Shown here: one piece after another, positions 54,001 through 60,794 of the stretch
Layout of the letters: every line of letters begins with the position of its first letter
How positions within the stretch are numbered: position 1 is the stretch's first letter
From: Streptomyces sp. H39-S7
GTDB lineage: Bacteria > Actinomycetota > Actinomycetes > Streptomycetales > Streptomycetaceae
Direction of reading: 5' to 3'
DNA length: 64,000 nt
Assembly (NCBI RefSeq): GCF_027158205.1
Contig: NZ_JAPVLU010000005.1
Span: 125,251-189,250, forward strand
Program-made: the position numbers and the translations under genes
Notes under the pieces: generated by a model
Told to the model about the DNA's origin: nothing
Databases searched by the model: none
Seen by the model: the letters and a program-made list of their open reading frames with translations, nothing else

Positions 54001-54630
54001 CGTGGCGGGGCAGTCCGGGCCGGGAGCCTTGGTCGCCGCACACGCGGGCAACTGGATCAGCCGAAGGCGCGAACCGTAACCGCCCCCGGCCCCCTCGGTG
54101 AACTTCGAGTAGTCCAGGGAAAGCTGGACCGGGGCCGCGTCGGACCCCGCGTCACCGCGCTCCACGGTGAGCAGGGCCGCACTCCCCCACCGCTGTGCCG
54201 TCTGACGACTCAGTGAGGTGACCTTGACGTGGGCAGGCTGCTTCGCGGCGGACACCCCCTTGGCTGCGACCGGACGCACCGCGACGGGCAGACCACCCAC
54301 ACTGGCTTTGGCACTCGCGGCCGCCACCCTGGCTCCTGTGGCCGCGGGCAGGGGTATGTCGATGCTTCCGGCTCCCGGCCACGCGGCCGGACCGAGGGTC
54401 TTGACCGCTGCCTTCTTCGCGGCATCCGCCGGTCGTGCCTTGGCCGCCTTCGCGTCCTTACCAGTGACCGGGTCCGGATTGTCCGCGAAGCCGGGGAGGT
54501 GCCCGGAGTCCGACGCGAACGCTACGGCTTGGAGGGTGCCGGCCGACAGCGCCAAGGCCAGGCCCAGAACGGTACCGGCCACCGCACGCCGGGGCATGCG
54601 AGAGGCGAGCAGCCGACCGCGTAGAAACAT
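47704..54630 (-). CDS. secreted RHS/YD-repeat polymorphic toxin with HINT domain and C-terminal toxin
   Basis: A 2308-aa protein. Residues 1-40 form a Sec signal peptide (RGRLL, then TVLGLALALSAGTLQAVAFA). A long N-terminal beta-rich region is followed by YD/RHS repeats (about 1000-1790), the RHS core with FDPYGADRGTP and LGAREYDADIGKFMSVDPI (about 1793-1874), and a hydrophobic helical pretoxin linker. A HINT domain lies at 2049-2194 (first Cys in ECTHSFLPG, TTHPFW block, end VHN followed by Cys). A 114-residue toxin tip, 2195-2308, closes the protein. ATG 54630 has GGAG seven bases upstream. The upstream gene encodes a LamG partner, 107 bp away; the downstream gene is the ankyrin immunity candidate. 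The shell should be cleaved at HINT to free the toxin. Confidence 0.9.
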   Translation of the reverse strand: MFLRGRLLASRMPRRAVAGTVLGLALALSAGTLQAVAFASDSGHLPGFADNPDPVTGKDAKAAKARPADAAKKAAVKTLGPAAWPGAGSIDIPLPAATGARVAAASAKASVGGLPVAVRPVAAKGVSAAKQPAHVKVTSLSRQTAQRWGSAALLTVERGDAGSDAAPVQLSLDYSKFTEGAGGGYGSRLRLIQLPACAATKAPGPDCPATSTAIASTNDTAALTVSATVAAAPTAVAASTRTANTPTANARTAKAAPAVYALAADSSSSKGDYKATSLAPSASWSVANSSGGFSWNYPLRVVPTPGGLTPTVGLGYTSQSADGRTSATNNQGSWVGEGFAYEPGYVERSYKPCADDGHAASGEQCWAFDNATVMLGDSSGELVKDDKTGKWHFASENGSKIEQLSNADTVTGNGDNDGEHWKITTTDGTEYYFGLNRLPGWSAGKEETGSAWTAPIFGDDSGEPCYNATFTSAHCDQAWRWNLDFVKDTHGNAMSYFYGKEANAYALNGKTDVNGTSYTRGGYLKHIDYGQRADAAYAKAPARVVFNTAERCLPTDTFDCAPAKFTTANAANWPDTPVDQSCRVGTKCTLSQASQTFWTTKRLTGITAQMSTGPAVDAYGDVDAWTLTHTFTDNGDATKTLWLSKIDHEGKAGGGSEKLPSLELGGVHLKNRVDSDTDNTDAIHRFRLATVVSETGAQLDVTYAPTECTATALPKPGESTKRCYPVVWAPPGTIEPRTDWFHKYVVQEVIETDRTGGGDDLVTHYDYQGNAGWRHAEPNGITDDKFLTWGQWQGYGKVTVTSGNGQTPATRLNYTYLQGLDGDKLPGGGTRSEKVTDSTGTEYTGDKEFTGFEIEAQTYDNATGGKVIAKTISEPWKYDTATQTRTWGTNKATLVKAGLSRGYTQKSDNTWQATKSSSTYDTSVPNGRLQYTEDLGDPQVSADDRCTRLWYADDPARNIYELVSRSEAVTVTCAATPNRKTQVLADERTTYDGQNNAVKTERLTAHDGTTATYQVTGITAYDTFGRPTSQTDAGDATTATAYTDLNGLISQAKNTNALGHITTTDYVQAWGVSSGQTDPNGKRTDLAYDALGRLTSVWLADRAKTSTPSIKYTYNIRRDKPTAIKTEKIDNGGNYGVEYQLYDSLLRPRQKQTEGPGGTRMVGDVFYNGIGKPKKTNDTYNAAGTPSDELLLVANGAVGAQSLAEYDGLGRTTADIFQVAGVEQWRTTTTYDGERTHVDPPTGQMPTTSIADAQGRTTELRHYHSDAPLPGSPGAQYDTTKYTYTPSGQSNTVTDAQNHTWSFEYDQLGRQTKTVDPDAGTATTVYDGLDRPISTVDARGKKTSSVYDKLGRTLTTWNGDPTTGTKLTETRYDKAGRLGQAWATLRYTSATEYFATIVQSTDAFYRPLRTDYAVPAAQGALKGTYSFTTGYNRDGTVQSTGMPAAGALPSEAIAYGYDELQRPNAMTSASTYVTQALYTPTSQLKGLTLSTGGSSKKVQQTFAYEKGTDRLTSSKTDISGVTGAVKASQYAYDQAGNVLSISDTAGANPDVQCFAYDSGQRLSEAWTPAATAATATGSGTVGGQVGADTPASTPTACAAAPGSSALGGPAAYWKSYTTDSIGNRTKDVDHNISLDASKDVSRTYTYGENGAGPHAVTTLTEKKPTGESKSTYGYDDAGNTTTRTTGGNAQSLEWNDQGELTKTAEADGTETTYLYDADGSRVLRRDASATTVYLPGMELRLPTGGNTVEATRYYSFAGESIAVRQNNGDLSFLASDHQGTSSLAINSTTGVVSQRRFDPYGADRGTPTGTWPGEKGFVGGTKDTQSGLTHLGAREYDADIGKFMSVDPIIDYSQPEQMNAYSYSHNSPVTFSDPTGTCTFAPFCTGSQDPCAGTVGVCAPAKDTESKAQQDVDVAQTNLNNKKHQVKQAVKILIAIVRDLIGIDAALDCFSSGDLGACGETLLNVAGSFAGGIAGKILAKYGTPWKWAKGIKLAKKVVGLVGDLISGIRDIGKASKTLGKAKDALKIAREKAKVAVAKGKELLSKEPECTHSFLPGTLVLLSDGTSKPIEQVALGDTVTTTDPDTGKSTTREVVATITTEDDKHFVDLTVKTTTTDAAAIVATTTHPFWVESEAKWMNAGDLKPGMTLHTPKGDRVTVEGVRHFDKRQRTHDLTISGVHTYYVLAGAAPVLVHNCDFGPGVADEKYDKHVLGHDDEGNPTRTPDMPEYDYDGGFEKMVDDAKKLMCSDTCPVGVQETRRTLNGQTTIIRLDSQGRVGMRTGNKITTYFRPGVAGGKKPQDYFDAEANR

Positions 54631-54737
54631 CACACAACTCCGCAAGGGAAGGATGGGAAGAGCAACAAAGGGACGATTCGGCCGGCCTGCCCGGGGCCAC
54701 CGATACCGGTGGCCCCGGGCAGGTCGGAGAGCAGCCG

Positions 54738-57700
54738 CTACAGGTCCGAGACCGGTGTACTGACGGCCATCCGCTGGATGGCCACCTGATCGACAGCACC
54801 CTCATACATGCGGACCTCGTCGATCGCTCCGGCGAAGTACGCGCTGCCGCCTGCCTGTGCCGAGCGTCCGATCTGCACGCCGCCGGTGGAGGGCCAGTGC
54901 GTGGCGTCGACGCCGGTTGCCGTATCGGTGTGATTACCGTCGACGTACAGCCGCAATTGATGGGTGAAGGCGTCGTAGGTCACCGCCAGATGACTGCCAG
55001 AAGCATCTGCGGTGGGCAGGCTGTCGCCATCCGTGACCGTGGTCACCTTCGGGCTGGCGCTGTCGGCGTCGGTCACTGCCAGTTCCCATCGCTGGGTGGC
55101 GGCCTGGTAGCGCACCACGAGACGATCGGCATTGTGACCCGGCAGGGACAGCACTGTCTGGGACTTGGTCGGATCCAACGAGGTGAGACGGGCGCGTACC
55201 GCGACGGTGAAGCTGCCTGCCCCGCTCACCACCGGCGCGGCGGTGTCGGCCCAGTCGTCCACGCCGTCCAGTTGCAGATGACCACTCCCGGCCAGGGCCG
55301 GATCGGACAGCTCGTCCGCCTGCTGGTAGATGCTCGCCCCGTGCACCAGCAGCGGCGCCCCGTTCGCCTGCACGTTCGCCACGCTGTTTTCAGTGGCCTG
55401 ATCCAGTTGCCAGTAGGCCTTCCGCGTGGGCTTGACCGTCATCAGTTCGGCGACCTGGGCCGGCGGCAGGATCCGGTCGTAGGCGCGCACCTCGGCCAAA
55501 TCACCTTGGAAGGAATCGCGGTAGGCACCCGCGGACATGGCGCGGCCGATCTGGAAGTTGCCCGGTGCGGACCACGGCTTCAGGCGATCGGCGCTCCAGG
55601 CCGCATGGTCGTTGACGTAGATCTTCAGCTGGGGCTTGGCGGGATCGGTCGCATCGTAGACACCGGTCACCAGGTACCACTGGCCTGCCGTGACCTCGTA
55701 GCCGGTGGCCTTGGCCTGGTATCGGGTGGTCATCTCGCCGTCCGCGTCCGGAGTGGAGAACACGAAGGCCTTGGCAACGGCGTCGTAGCCCAGCACGAAC
55801 CCGGACTCATCGGTGCCGTCCTGGCTGACCACAGCCATGGTGCGATCCACAGCGGCCGGCTTGACCCAGGCGCTCACACTGAAACTCGCGTTGGTGTCCA
55901 CCACCTTGCCGCCCGCATCCAGATACGCCCCGGCGCTACCGTCGAGGTGGGCCGCGTAGTCCGCGGTGCCGCCCGGTCCGGATACGCCGAACGCCGCTCC
56001 CGAGCCCGCCGTGGCGGCATGGTCCGCCGTCTCGTCATGCGCCTGGGGGCTCCCTACCGGGTCTGCCAGGTTCCACTGGCCGGCGGGCGCCTTGCCGTCG
56101 GACACCAGGAATTCGTAGTACGCCGGGACGCTGGAGGTGTTTCCCGCGCCATCCTTGGCCTCAACGGTCACCGAATGGCGTCCGGCCCACAGGGGCGTCC
56201 AATTGACGGTCACCGGGGCGCCGTTGGTGGTCGACTTGCCCGCCGTCGCCTCGCCGTCGAACGTGTAGCGGTAGCCCTGCACGTCGGAATCCTCGGCGTC
56301 GAAGGTGAACGCGCCTGGCGTGCCCACCCCATCGCGTACCGTCTCATCCGCCTTGTACGGATCAGCGGTGACTACTGGAGCCTTGGGCCGTTGCGCATCG
56401 CGGCGGATGAAGCAGCGCAGCCCCCCGTTGGCGGAACTCCACGGCCCCCACGCGTCCCCGTCGAAGGCCCGCGCCTGCCAGGAGATGAGCGAGGTTGCCG
56501 GGATCGAGGCATCGCTGCGCCAGGTGCCGATGATGGGGAGCATGCCCGTGCCGCCGTAGATGAACGAGAGATCGGCGACGTTGTTGGTCGACTCGTTGTT
56601 CAAGTAGTAGTAATGGTTACTGGGTCGCCACACGCCGATCGTGTCGATCTTGTCGCCGTTCCAGTCGCCCACCACCGGCTTGTCACCGGGACTCCCGTAG
56701 TACATCTCGTAGCTGTTGACACCCGCGCTGTTGGAGTTGCGCACAAAGAACTTGTACGACGCCGAGTGGTACATGCCGATCGTGTCGACGCCGTCACCGT
56801 CCCAGTCACCCCCGATCGGCGTCATGCCGGTGCCGCCGTAAGCGAACGTGAGATCGGCGACGCTGTTGGTCAGCTCGTTGTTCAGGTAGACGATGTGGTT
56901 GCTCGGGCGCCACACACCGATGGTGTCCTTGCCGTCGCCGTTCCAGTCCCCGACCACCGGCAGGTCGCCACCGACGTTGCCGAATTTGACCGTGTAGTCG
57001 TTGCCCCCGGCGTTGTTGCTGTTGCGCAGGTAGAACGTGCTGGTCGACGGGTCGTACATGCCAACGGAGTCGACACCGTCGCCGTTCCAGTCGCCCGACA
57101 GCGGCGTCATCCCCGAACTTCCGTACTTGAACTCCGCGTCATTGCCGCCCGCATTTGCGGCGTTACGCTCGTAGACCGTGCCCGAGGAGGGGGCCCACAT
57201 GCCCACACCGTTGCCGGCGGTCGGCTGAACCACCTGATGAGTGAAGGCCGTCCCCGCACTCGGTGACTTGTAGCCGGTCTCCGCGACGTAGTTCCGCTCC
57301 GCACCCGCCGTGTCGGTATAGAACACCTGGAACTGCATCTTGACCTGGTCGGTGTTGGACGCGGTGTGGTCCGGGTCCCGTGCTTCCGCGCTCAGTTGCG
57401 GCAGCACATCGGTGTAGGGCGCGGTTGCGGCATCCCGCACGCACTTACCACCGGGGTTGGACGACATCAGCCGGTAGTCGACCTGCTGCGGCGGAGTGTT
57501 GTACTCGATCTTCAGGAAGGTGTTGCCACAGATCCTCTTCCATCCGGGGAAGTCGGACTCGTCCTTCGCCTTCAGACCCAGCGACATGCTCGACCACGAG
57601 CCCGCGGCGGCCGCCTGCACCTCAGCCAGCAGCTCACCGTTCTTCATGTTCAGGTTGGTGCCGGTGCTGGAGCAGGACGTCGGCGAGATCGCCGTGTCCG

Positions 57701-59015
57701 TCGTCATCAGGTAGTCCGACCAGTCGTCCTTGGTGTTGGACCAGTTGCTGCCTGAGGTGACGTTGTAGTTCTTGCCGCCGATCCGGTACAGATCGACCGG
57801 CTCCGCCCTGGCGTCGGCCCAGTACACGCTCTCCACCCGGGCGGAGAACTGGGAACTGATGATCTGCTTGCCCGCGTAGAACGACGTGGGGAAGGTGAAC
57901 AGCAGCCGCCGCACCCCGATGCCGGCGCACTGTGTGGGGTTGTAGTTGGTGGGGCACTTGCCCATGCCCGCGCTGCCGCTGTATGCCCAGTCCTGCTCGT
58001 TGGGCATGCCGGACATCACCGAGGTCCAGGCCGTGCGGCTGGTGGTCCGTGGGATGGGGTCAACCACCACCGGGTACACGGTCTTAGCCCCGCGCAGGAG
58101 ACCGGCATCCGGCGTGAGGGTGATCTTGTTACCGGTCACCTCGAGTTCCACGGACGCCTTACGGCCCCCGTCCGCGGCATCCAGCTCCGCCTTCGGCGCT
58201 GCCGCTGGGCCTGCCGCGACAAGGGTGCGGGCGGCGGGCGCCCCGCCGGCAGCGCGGGTGTCCCACATGATGGCGCGTCCCGATTCGAAGACCGTGCCGC
58301 CCACTGCCGCATCCACGGCCTTCAGCGAGCCGTCGGCGTTCTCCTCGACCGTCAGGCCTTTGGCCGACAGGCCCAGTTCGATCTGGTCCAGGGCCGGGTT
58401 GGCAGCGGCTGCGGCCGTCTTGATGATCAGATAGTGGGCGAAGCCCTCGGCGTCGGCGCGCACCGCCAGGTCCACACCGGGCAACACCTCCGCATAGCGC
58501 GCCACGTTGCCGTCCACCTGCGGCTGCGGAAGGGCACCCTTCGGCCATGTCAGCGCGTACTCGCGCCCTGCCCGGTTCATCCGGGCGAACGCGCCCGTCC
58601 CGCCGCCGGAGAACTCGATCTCCACGGTCGCCGCCTTCGGCGACCAGCCGCCGTCCGCACGCTGTACCAGCGTGTCGTCCACGGGGACCCAGGTACCGCC
58701 ACGCTGCGTACGCACCGGCTGCGTGTACTCCTGTGCGGTGAACGTGCCCTGCGGATTGGCGAACACCTCCCGGCGTTCCTCACGCAGCCGGGTCACCTCA
58801 ACTGGTTCCCCGCCGGCCTTCGCCGCCGCCAGTGCGACCTCCTCGGAAGGCGTCTCGCCCGCATCCTGTGCGGCAGTCACCGCCGAGTCGAAGGCCCGGG
58901 CAACCGGTGCCGCGGCTTCGGCCGGCACCGCCGCAGTACCACCGGCCAGTACCGCTGCCAACACGCCGAACCCCACCCCGCGCGCCGCTCCCCAACGACG
59001 CCTTCGCGCTGCCAT
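54738..59015 (-). CDS. secreted LamG and FG-GAP-repeat protein, partner of the RHS toxin
   Basis: A 1425-aa exported protein. A signal peptide (RRRRWGAARGVGFGVLAAVLAGGTAAVPAEA) is followed by a long beta-rich N-terminal region of the kind seen in actinobacterial DNRLRE/LamG proteins. Four FG-GAP-like repeats of about 47 residues, each beginning GDWNGDG with calcium-loop Asp residues, lie at about 640-830 and alternate in two types (GMY and GVWRPSNH), so an A-B pair was duplicated. Two LamG-type lectin-like domains follow (about 977-1192 and 1202-1425). It probably coats or anchors the toxin system on the envelope. Start ATG 59015; a TTG at 59027 is possible. Confidence 0.85.
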   Translation of the reverse strand: MAARRRRWGAARGVGFGVLAAVLAGGTAAVPAEAAAPVARAFDSAVTAAQDAGETPSEEVALAAAKAGGEPVEVTRLREERREVFANPQGTFTAQEYTQPVRTQRGGTWVPVDDTLVQRADGGWSPKAATVEIEFSGGGTGAFARMNRAGREYALTWPKGALPQPQVDGNVARYAEVLPGVDLAVRADAEGFAHYLIIKTAAAAANPALDQIELGLSAKGLTVEENADGSLKAVDAAVGGTVFESGRAIMWDTRAAGGAPAARTLVAAGPAAAPKAELDAADGGRKASVELEVTGNKITLTPDAGLLRGAKTVYPVVVDPIPRTTSRTAWTSVMSGMPNEQDWAYSGSAGMGKCPTNYNPTQCAGIGVRRLLFTFPTSFYAGKQIISSQFSARVESVYWADARAEPVDLYRIGGKNYNVTSGSNWSNTKDDWSDYLMTTDTAISPTSCSSTGTNLNMKNGELLAEVQAAAAGSWSSMSLGLKAKDESDFPGWKRICGNTFLKIEYNTPPQQVDYRLMSSNPGGKCVRDAATAPYTDVLPQLSAEARDPDHTASNTDQVKMQFQVFYTDTAGAERNYVAETGYKSPSAGTAFTHQVVQPTAGNGVGMWAPSSGTVYERNAANAGGNDAEFKYGSSGMTPLSGDWNGDGVDSVGMYDPSTSTFYLRNSNNAGGNDYTVKFGNVGGDLPVVGDWNGDGKDTIGVWRPSNHIVYLNNELTNSVADLTFAYGGTGMTPIGGDWDGDGVDTIGMYHSASYKFFVRNSNSAGVNSYEMYYGSPGDKPVVGDWNGDKIDTIGVWRPSNHYYYLNNESTNNVADLSFIYGGTGMLPIIGTWRSDASIPATSLISWQARAFDGDAWGPWSSANGGLRCFIRRDAQRPKAPVVTADPYKADETVRDGVGTPGAFTFDAEDSDVQGYRYTFDGEATAGKSTTNGAPVTVNWTPLWAGRHSVTVEAKDGAGNTSSVPAYYEFLVSDGKAPAGQWNLADPVGSPQAHDETADHAATAGSGAAFGVSGPGGTADYAAHLDGSAGAYLDAGGKVVDTNASFSVSAWVKPAAVDRTMAVVSQDGTDESGFVLGYDAVAKAFVFSTPDADGEMTTRYQAKATGYEVTAGQWYLVTGVYDATDPAKPQLKIYVNDHAAWSADRLKPWSAPGNFQIGRAMSAGAYRDSFQGDLAEVRAYDRILPPAQVAELMTVKPTRKAYWQLDQATENSVANVQANGAPLLVHGASIYQQADELSDPALAGSGHLQLDGVDDWADTAAPVVSGAGSFTVAVRARLTSLDPTKSQTVLSLPGHNADRLVVRYQAATQRWELAVTDADSASPKVTTVTDGDSLPTADASGSHLAVTYDAFTHQLRLYVDGNHTDTATGVDATHWPSTGGVQIGRSAQAGGSAYFAGAIDEVRMYEGAVDQVAIQRMAVSTPVSDL

Positions 59016-59438
59016 GCCGCCCCACAATCTGAAGATTCCATAAGAATCAAATATGTGATGTGAAGCTAGCCGCCGATCAAAGCCTCAACCAAGTGGGATA
59101 CTCACGACATGCGATCCCTAAGTAACCATTTCGGACAGTTGCCTTTGTGATGCCAAGCACGGTTGTACGAGTAAGGGACCCAATACGATCACGACTTGAG
59201 GCTGGCCGGTATCCGGCGGACTCGCAACGCGGCACAGTGGCTGCCCACTTAGGCCAGCCACGATGGTCATTCGCAAGCTGACCGGCACTCAGGTCGACGC
59301 GAACATCGCGCCCTTGGTGGCCGCGAGTCGGTGGGGCCCCGGTGCTGGGCCCCACCCTGCTGAGTGGTCGCGGTGCGCGCGTGTCAGACTTCCGCGATTC
59401 GTGCTGCGCGGTGCAGACGGGGTGGGCGGAGGATCGGA
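59016..59438. other. divergent promoter region of the LamG-RHS operon and the TPR gene
   Basis: No gene is supported. 59020-59200 is AT-rich for this genome and should hold the minus-strand promoter of the toxin operon; a TTGATC/CACATA pair 17 bp apart (minus strand, about 59050-59080) is a weak candidate. The right part leads to the GGAGG site of the TPR gene. Confidence 0.45.
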
Positions 59439-60299
59439 ATGCGCAAGGACGAGGCCAAAGAACTGTACGGGCAGGCTCGTGCGGCGTGGGAGGCGGAGGA
59501 GTGGGAGGTCGCCGCCGTCCGATACGAGGAGTTGCTCGCACTTCTGCCCGACGCGCCGCCGAGCGCCGTCTGGTGGTACGACGCGGCGCTGGCCTACAAG
59601 TTCGTGCGCAACTGGGACAAGGCTTTCTCGCTCGGTCGCGAGGCAGCGGCGCGAGCGCCGCGCGGGGAGGGCGACCCCGCGTTCTGGAACCTGGGCATCG
59701 CGGCAACCATCCTGCGGGAGTGGGCCGTGGCTCGGGACGCCTGGACCGGCTTCGGGGTGACCGTGCCGGAGGGCGACGGTGAGATTGTCGGCCGGTTCGG
59801 GATGTGCTGCGTGCGCCTGGGCTCTCCGGGCAAGCAAGAGGTCGTCTGGGTCGCGCGGTTGTGCCCCACCCGGGCCAGGGTCATCAGTGTCCCGGTCACT
59901 TCGGGTCGCCGCTTCGGCGAAGTGGTGCTGCACGACGGTGAACCGAAGGGCGAGCGGGTCGTGGACGGACACACCTACAGCGTCTTTGACGAGATCCTGC
60001 TCTTCGAGGCGTCCGACCTGCCCACTCACTCGGTGACCGTCTCGACCGGCGCGGCGTCCGACATCGACGAGCTCACGGCGGTCTTCGAGCGACGCAGCTA
60101 CGGTGCGGAGCCCGCCAGCAGCTTTGAGCTCATCTGCGCATGCTGCAGCGAAGGCAGCCATGAACAGACACGATCCGTGCACGCCGGCACCCAACAGGTC
60201 TCGGTCGCCGCCCCTCCGGATGAGATCCCTGAGTTGCTCGACCTATGGGCGACGGCAGGACCGGGTCGCTCCTGGACCGACCTGTCGCTGGTCGACTGA
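59439..60299 (+). CDS. TPR-like protein, possible orphan immunity protein
   Basis: A 286-aa cytosolic protein. The N-terminal 100 residues form tetratricopeptide-like helix pairs (DEAKELYGQARAAWEAEEWEVAAVRYEELLALLP, then VWWYDAALAYKFVRNWDKAFSLGREAAARAP). The C-terminal 180 residues are a beta-rich domain I do not recognise (RVISVPVTSGRRFGEVVLHDGE and onwards). TPR-type proteins of this size are found among immunity proteins of RHS loci, and it lies inside the same flanking repeats, divergent from the toxin operon. ATG 59439 follows GGAGG. Function is inferred from position only. Confidence 0.65.
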   Translation: MRKDEAKELYGQARAAWEAEEWEVAAVRYEELLALLPDAPPSAVWWYDAALAYKFVRNWDKAFSLGREAAARAPRGEGDPAFWNLGIAATILREWAVARDAWTGFGVTVPEGDGEIVGRFGMCCVRLGSPGKQEVVWVARLCPTRARVISVPVTSGRRFGEVVLHDGEPKGERVVDGHTYSVFDEILLFEASDLPTHSVTVSTGAASDIDELTAVFERRSYGAEPASSFELICACCSEGSHEQTRSVHAGTQQVSVAAPPDEIPELLDLWATAGPGRSWTDLSLVD

Positions 60300-60535
60300 G
60301 CCGCCTACGCGCCACAGCGGCGCCGCATGACCCCAAAAGGGAGGGCGCCCGGCGGGTGGTGCCGGCAGGGTGCGCGGTGTGGAGCAAGCGAAAATGTGCT
60401 CTTCACCGCGGACGACGTGCCCGCCGTGATCGACTTCTCGCGCAGAGCGGGAGCGCGGGCCCGTCCGGGCAATGTCAGCCTGACGCGCCGGGCCGCTACG
60501 TCCGGGCAACCGACATGATCATGCGGAAGCCCGTG
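60300..60535. other. right edge of the toxin island, no gene
   Basis: About 240 bp between the TPR gene and the right repeat show no supported coding sequence. A short plus-strand frame here has no recognisable content. Confidence 0.5.
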
Positions 60536-60600
60536 CAACGCAAACAGTGCTGACCGGAGACCGGTCAGCACTGTTTGGACTACGAAAAAAGTGTCCGAGG
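60536..60600. repeat. right copy of island-flanking repeat (overlaps tRNA-Leu 3' end)
   Basis: Intact counterpart of the degenerate copy at 46005-46051. It comprises the tRNA-Leu terminator (60541-60577) and the tRNA 3' end (60592-60600). Direct orientation and position at a tRNA 3' end are typical of island attachment sites. Confidence 0.65.
60541..60577 (-). terminator. terminator of tRNA-Leu(GAG)
   Basis: A perfect 17-bp stem (CAAACAGTGCTGACCGG and its complement) closes a three-base AGA loop, 15 nt beyond the tRNA 3' end on the minus strand. On that strand a T6 run precedes it. Confidence 0.85.
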
Positions 60601-60676
60601 GGGGACTTGAACCCCCACGCCCGATAAAGGGCACTAGCACCTCAAGCTAGCGCGTCTGCCATTCCGCCACCCGGAC
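60592..60676 (-). tRNA. tRNA-Leu (GAG)
   Basis: An 85-nt class II tRNA with acceptor GTCCGGG/CTCGGAC (one G-U pair), anticodon stem CTAGC/GCTAG and loop TTGAGGT, giving anticodon GAG. A long variable arm TGCCCTTTATCGGGC and T arm GGGGG-TTCAAGT-CCCCC are present, discriminator A, and no encoded CCA. It is the probable target of the island to its left. Confidence 0.95.
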
Positions 60677-60794
60677 GGGGTGTGTGTGCCGAGGTTTCCC
60701 GCGGCGACATGGACAACGATACCAAGGAATCGGAGTGGTTCTCACCTGCATATGGGTGCCGGGTTTGGGGGGTGGGAGGGCATAGGGTCCGGGT

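Noticed and set aside
49141..54216. A 1691-codon open frame on the plus strand opposite the RHS gene
   Set aside because: Its product is Gly/Val/Arg-rich without domains, and the opposite strand holds clear RHS, HINT and signal-peptide features; it is a GC-bias shadow frame.
54897..57266. A 789-codon plus-strand frame opposite the LamG gene
   Set aside because: His/Arg/Val-rich shadow of the LamG and FG-GAP repeats; no start signal.
46052..60535. Search for an integrase or transposase inside the island
   Set aside because: All long frames are explained by toxin, partner, ankyrin and TPR genes; no recombinase motif was seen, so mobility now would need help in trans.
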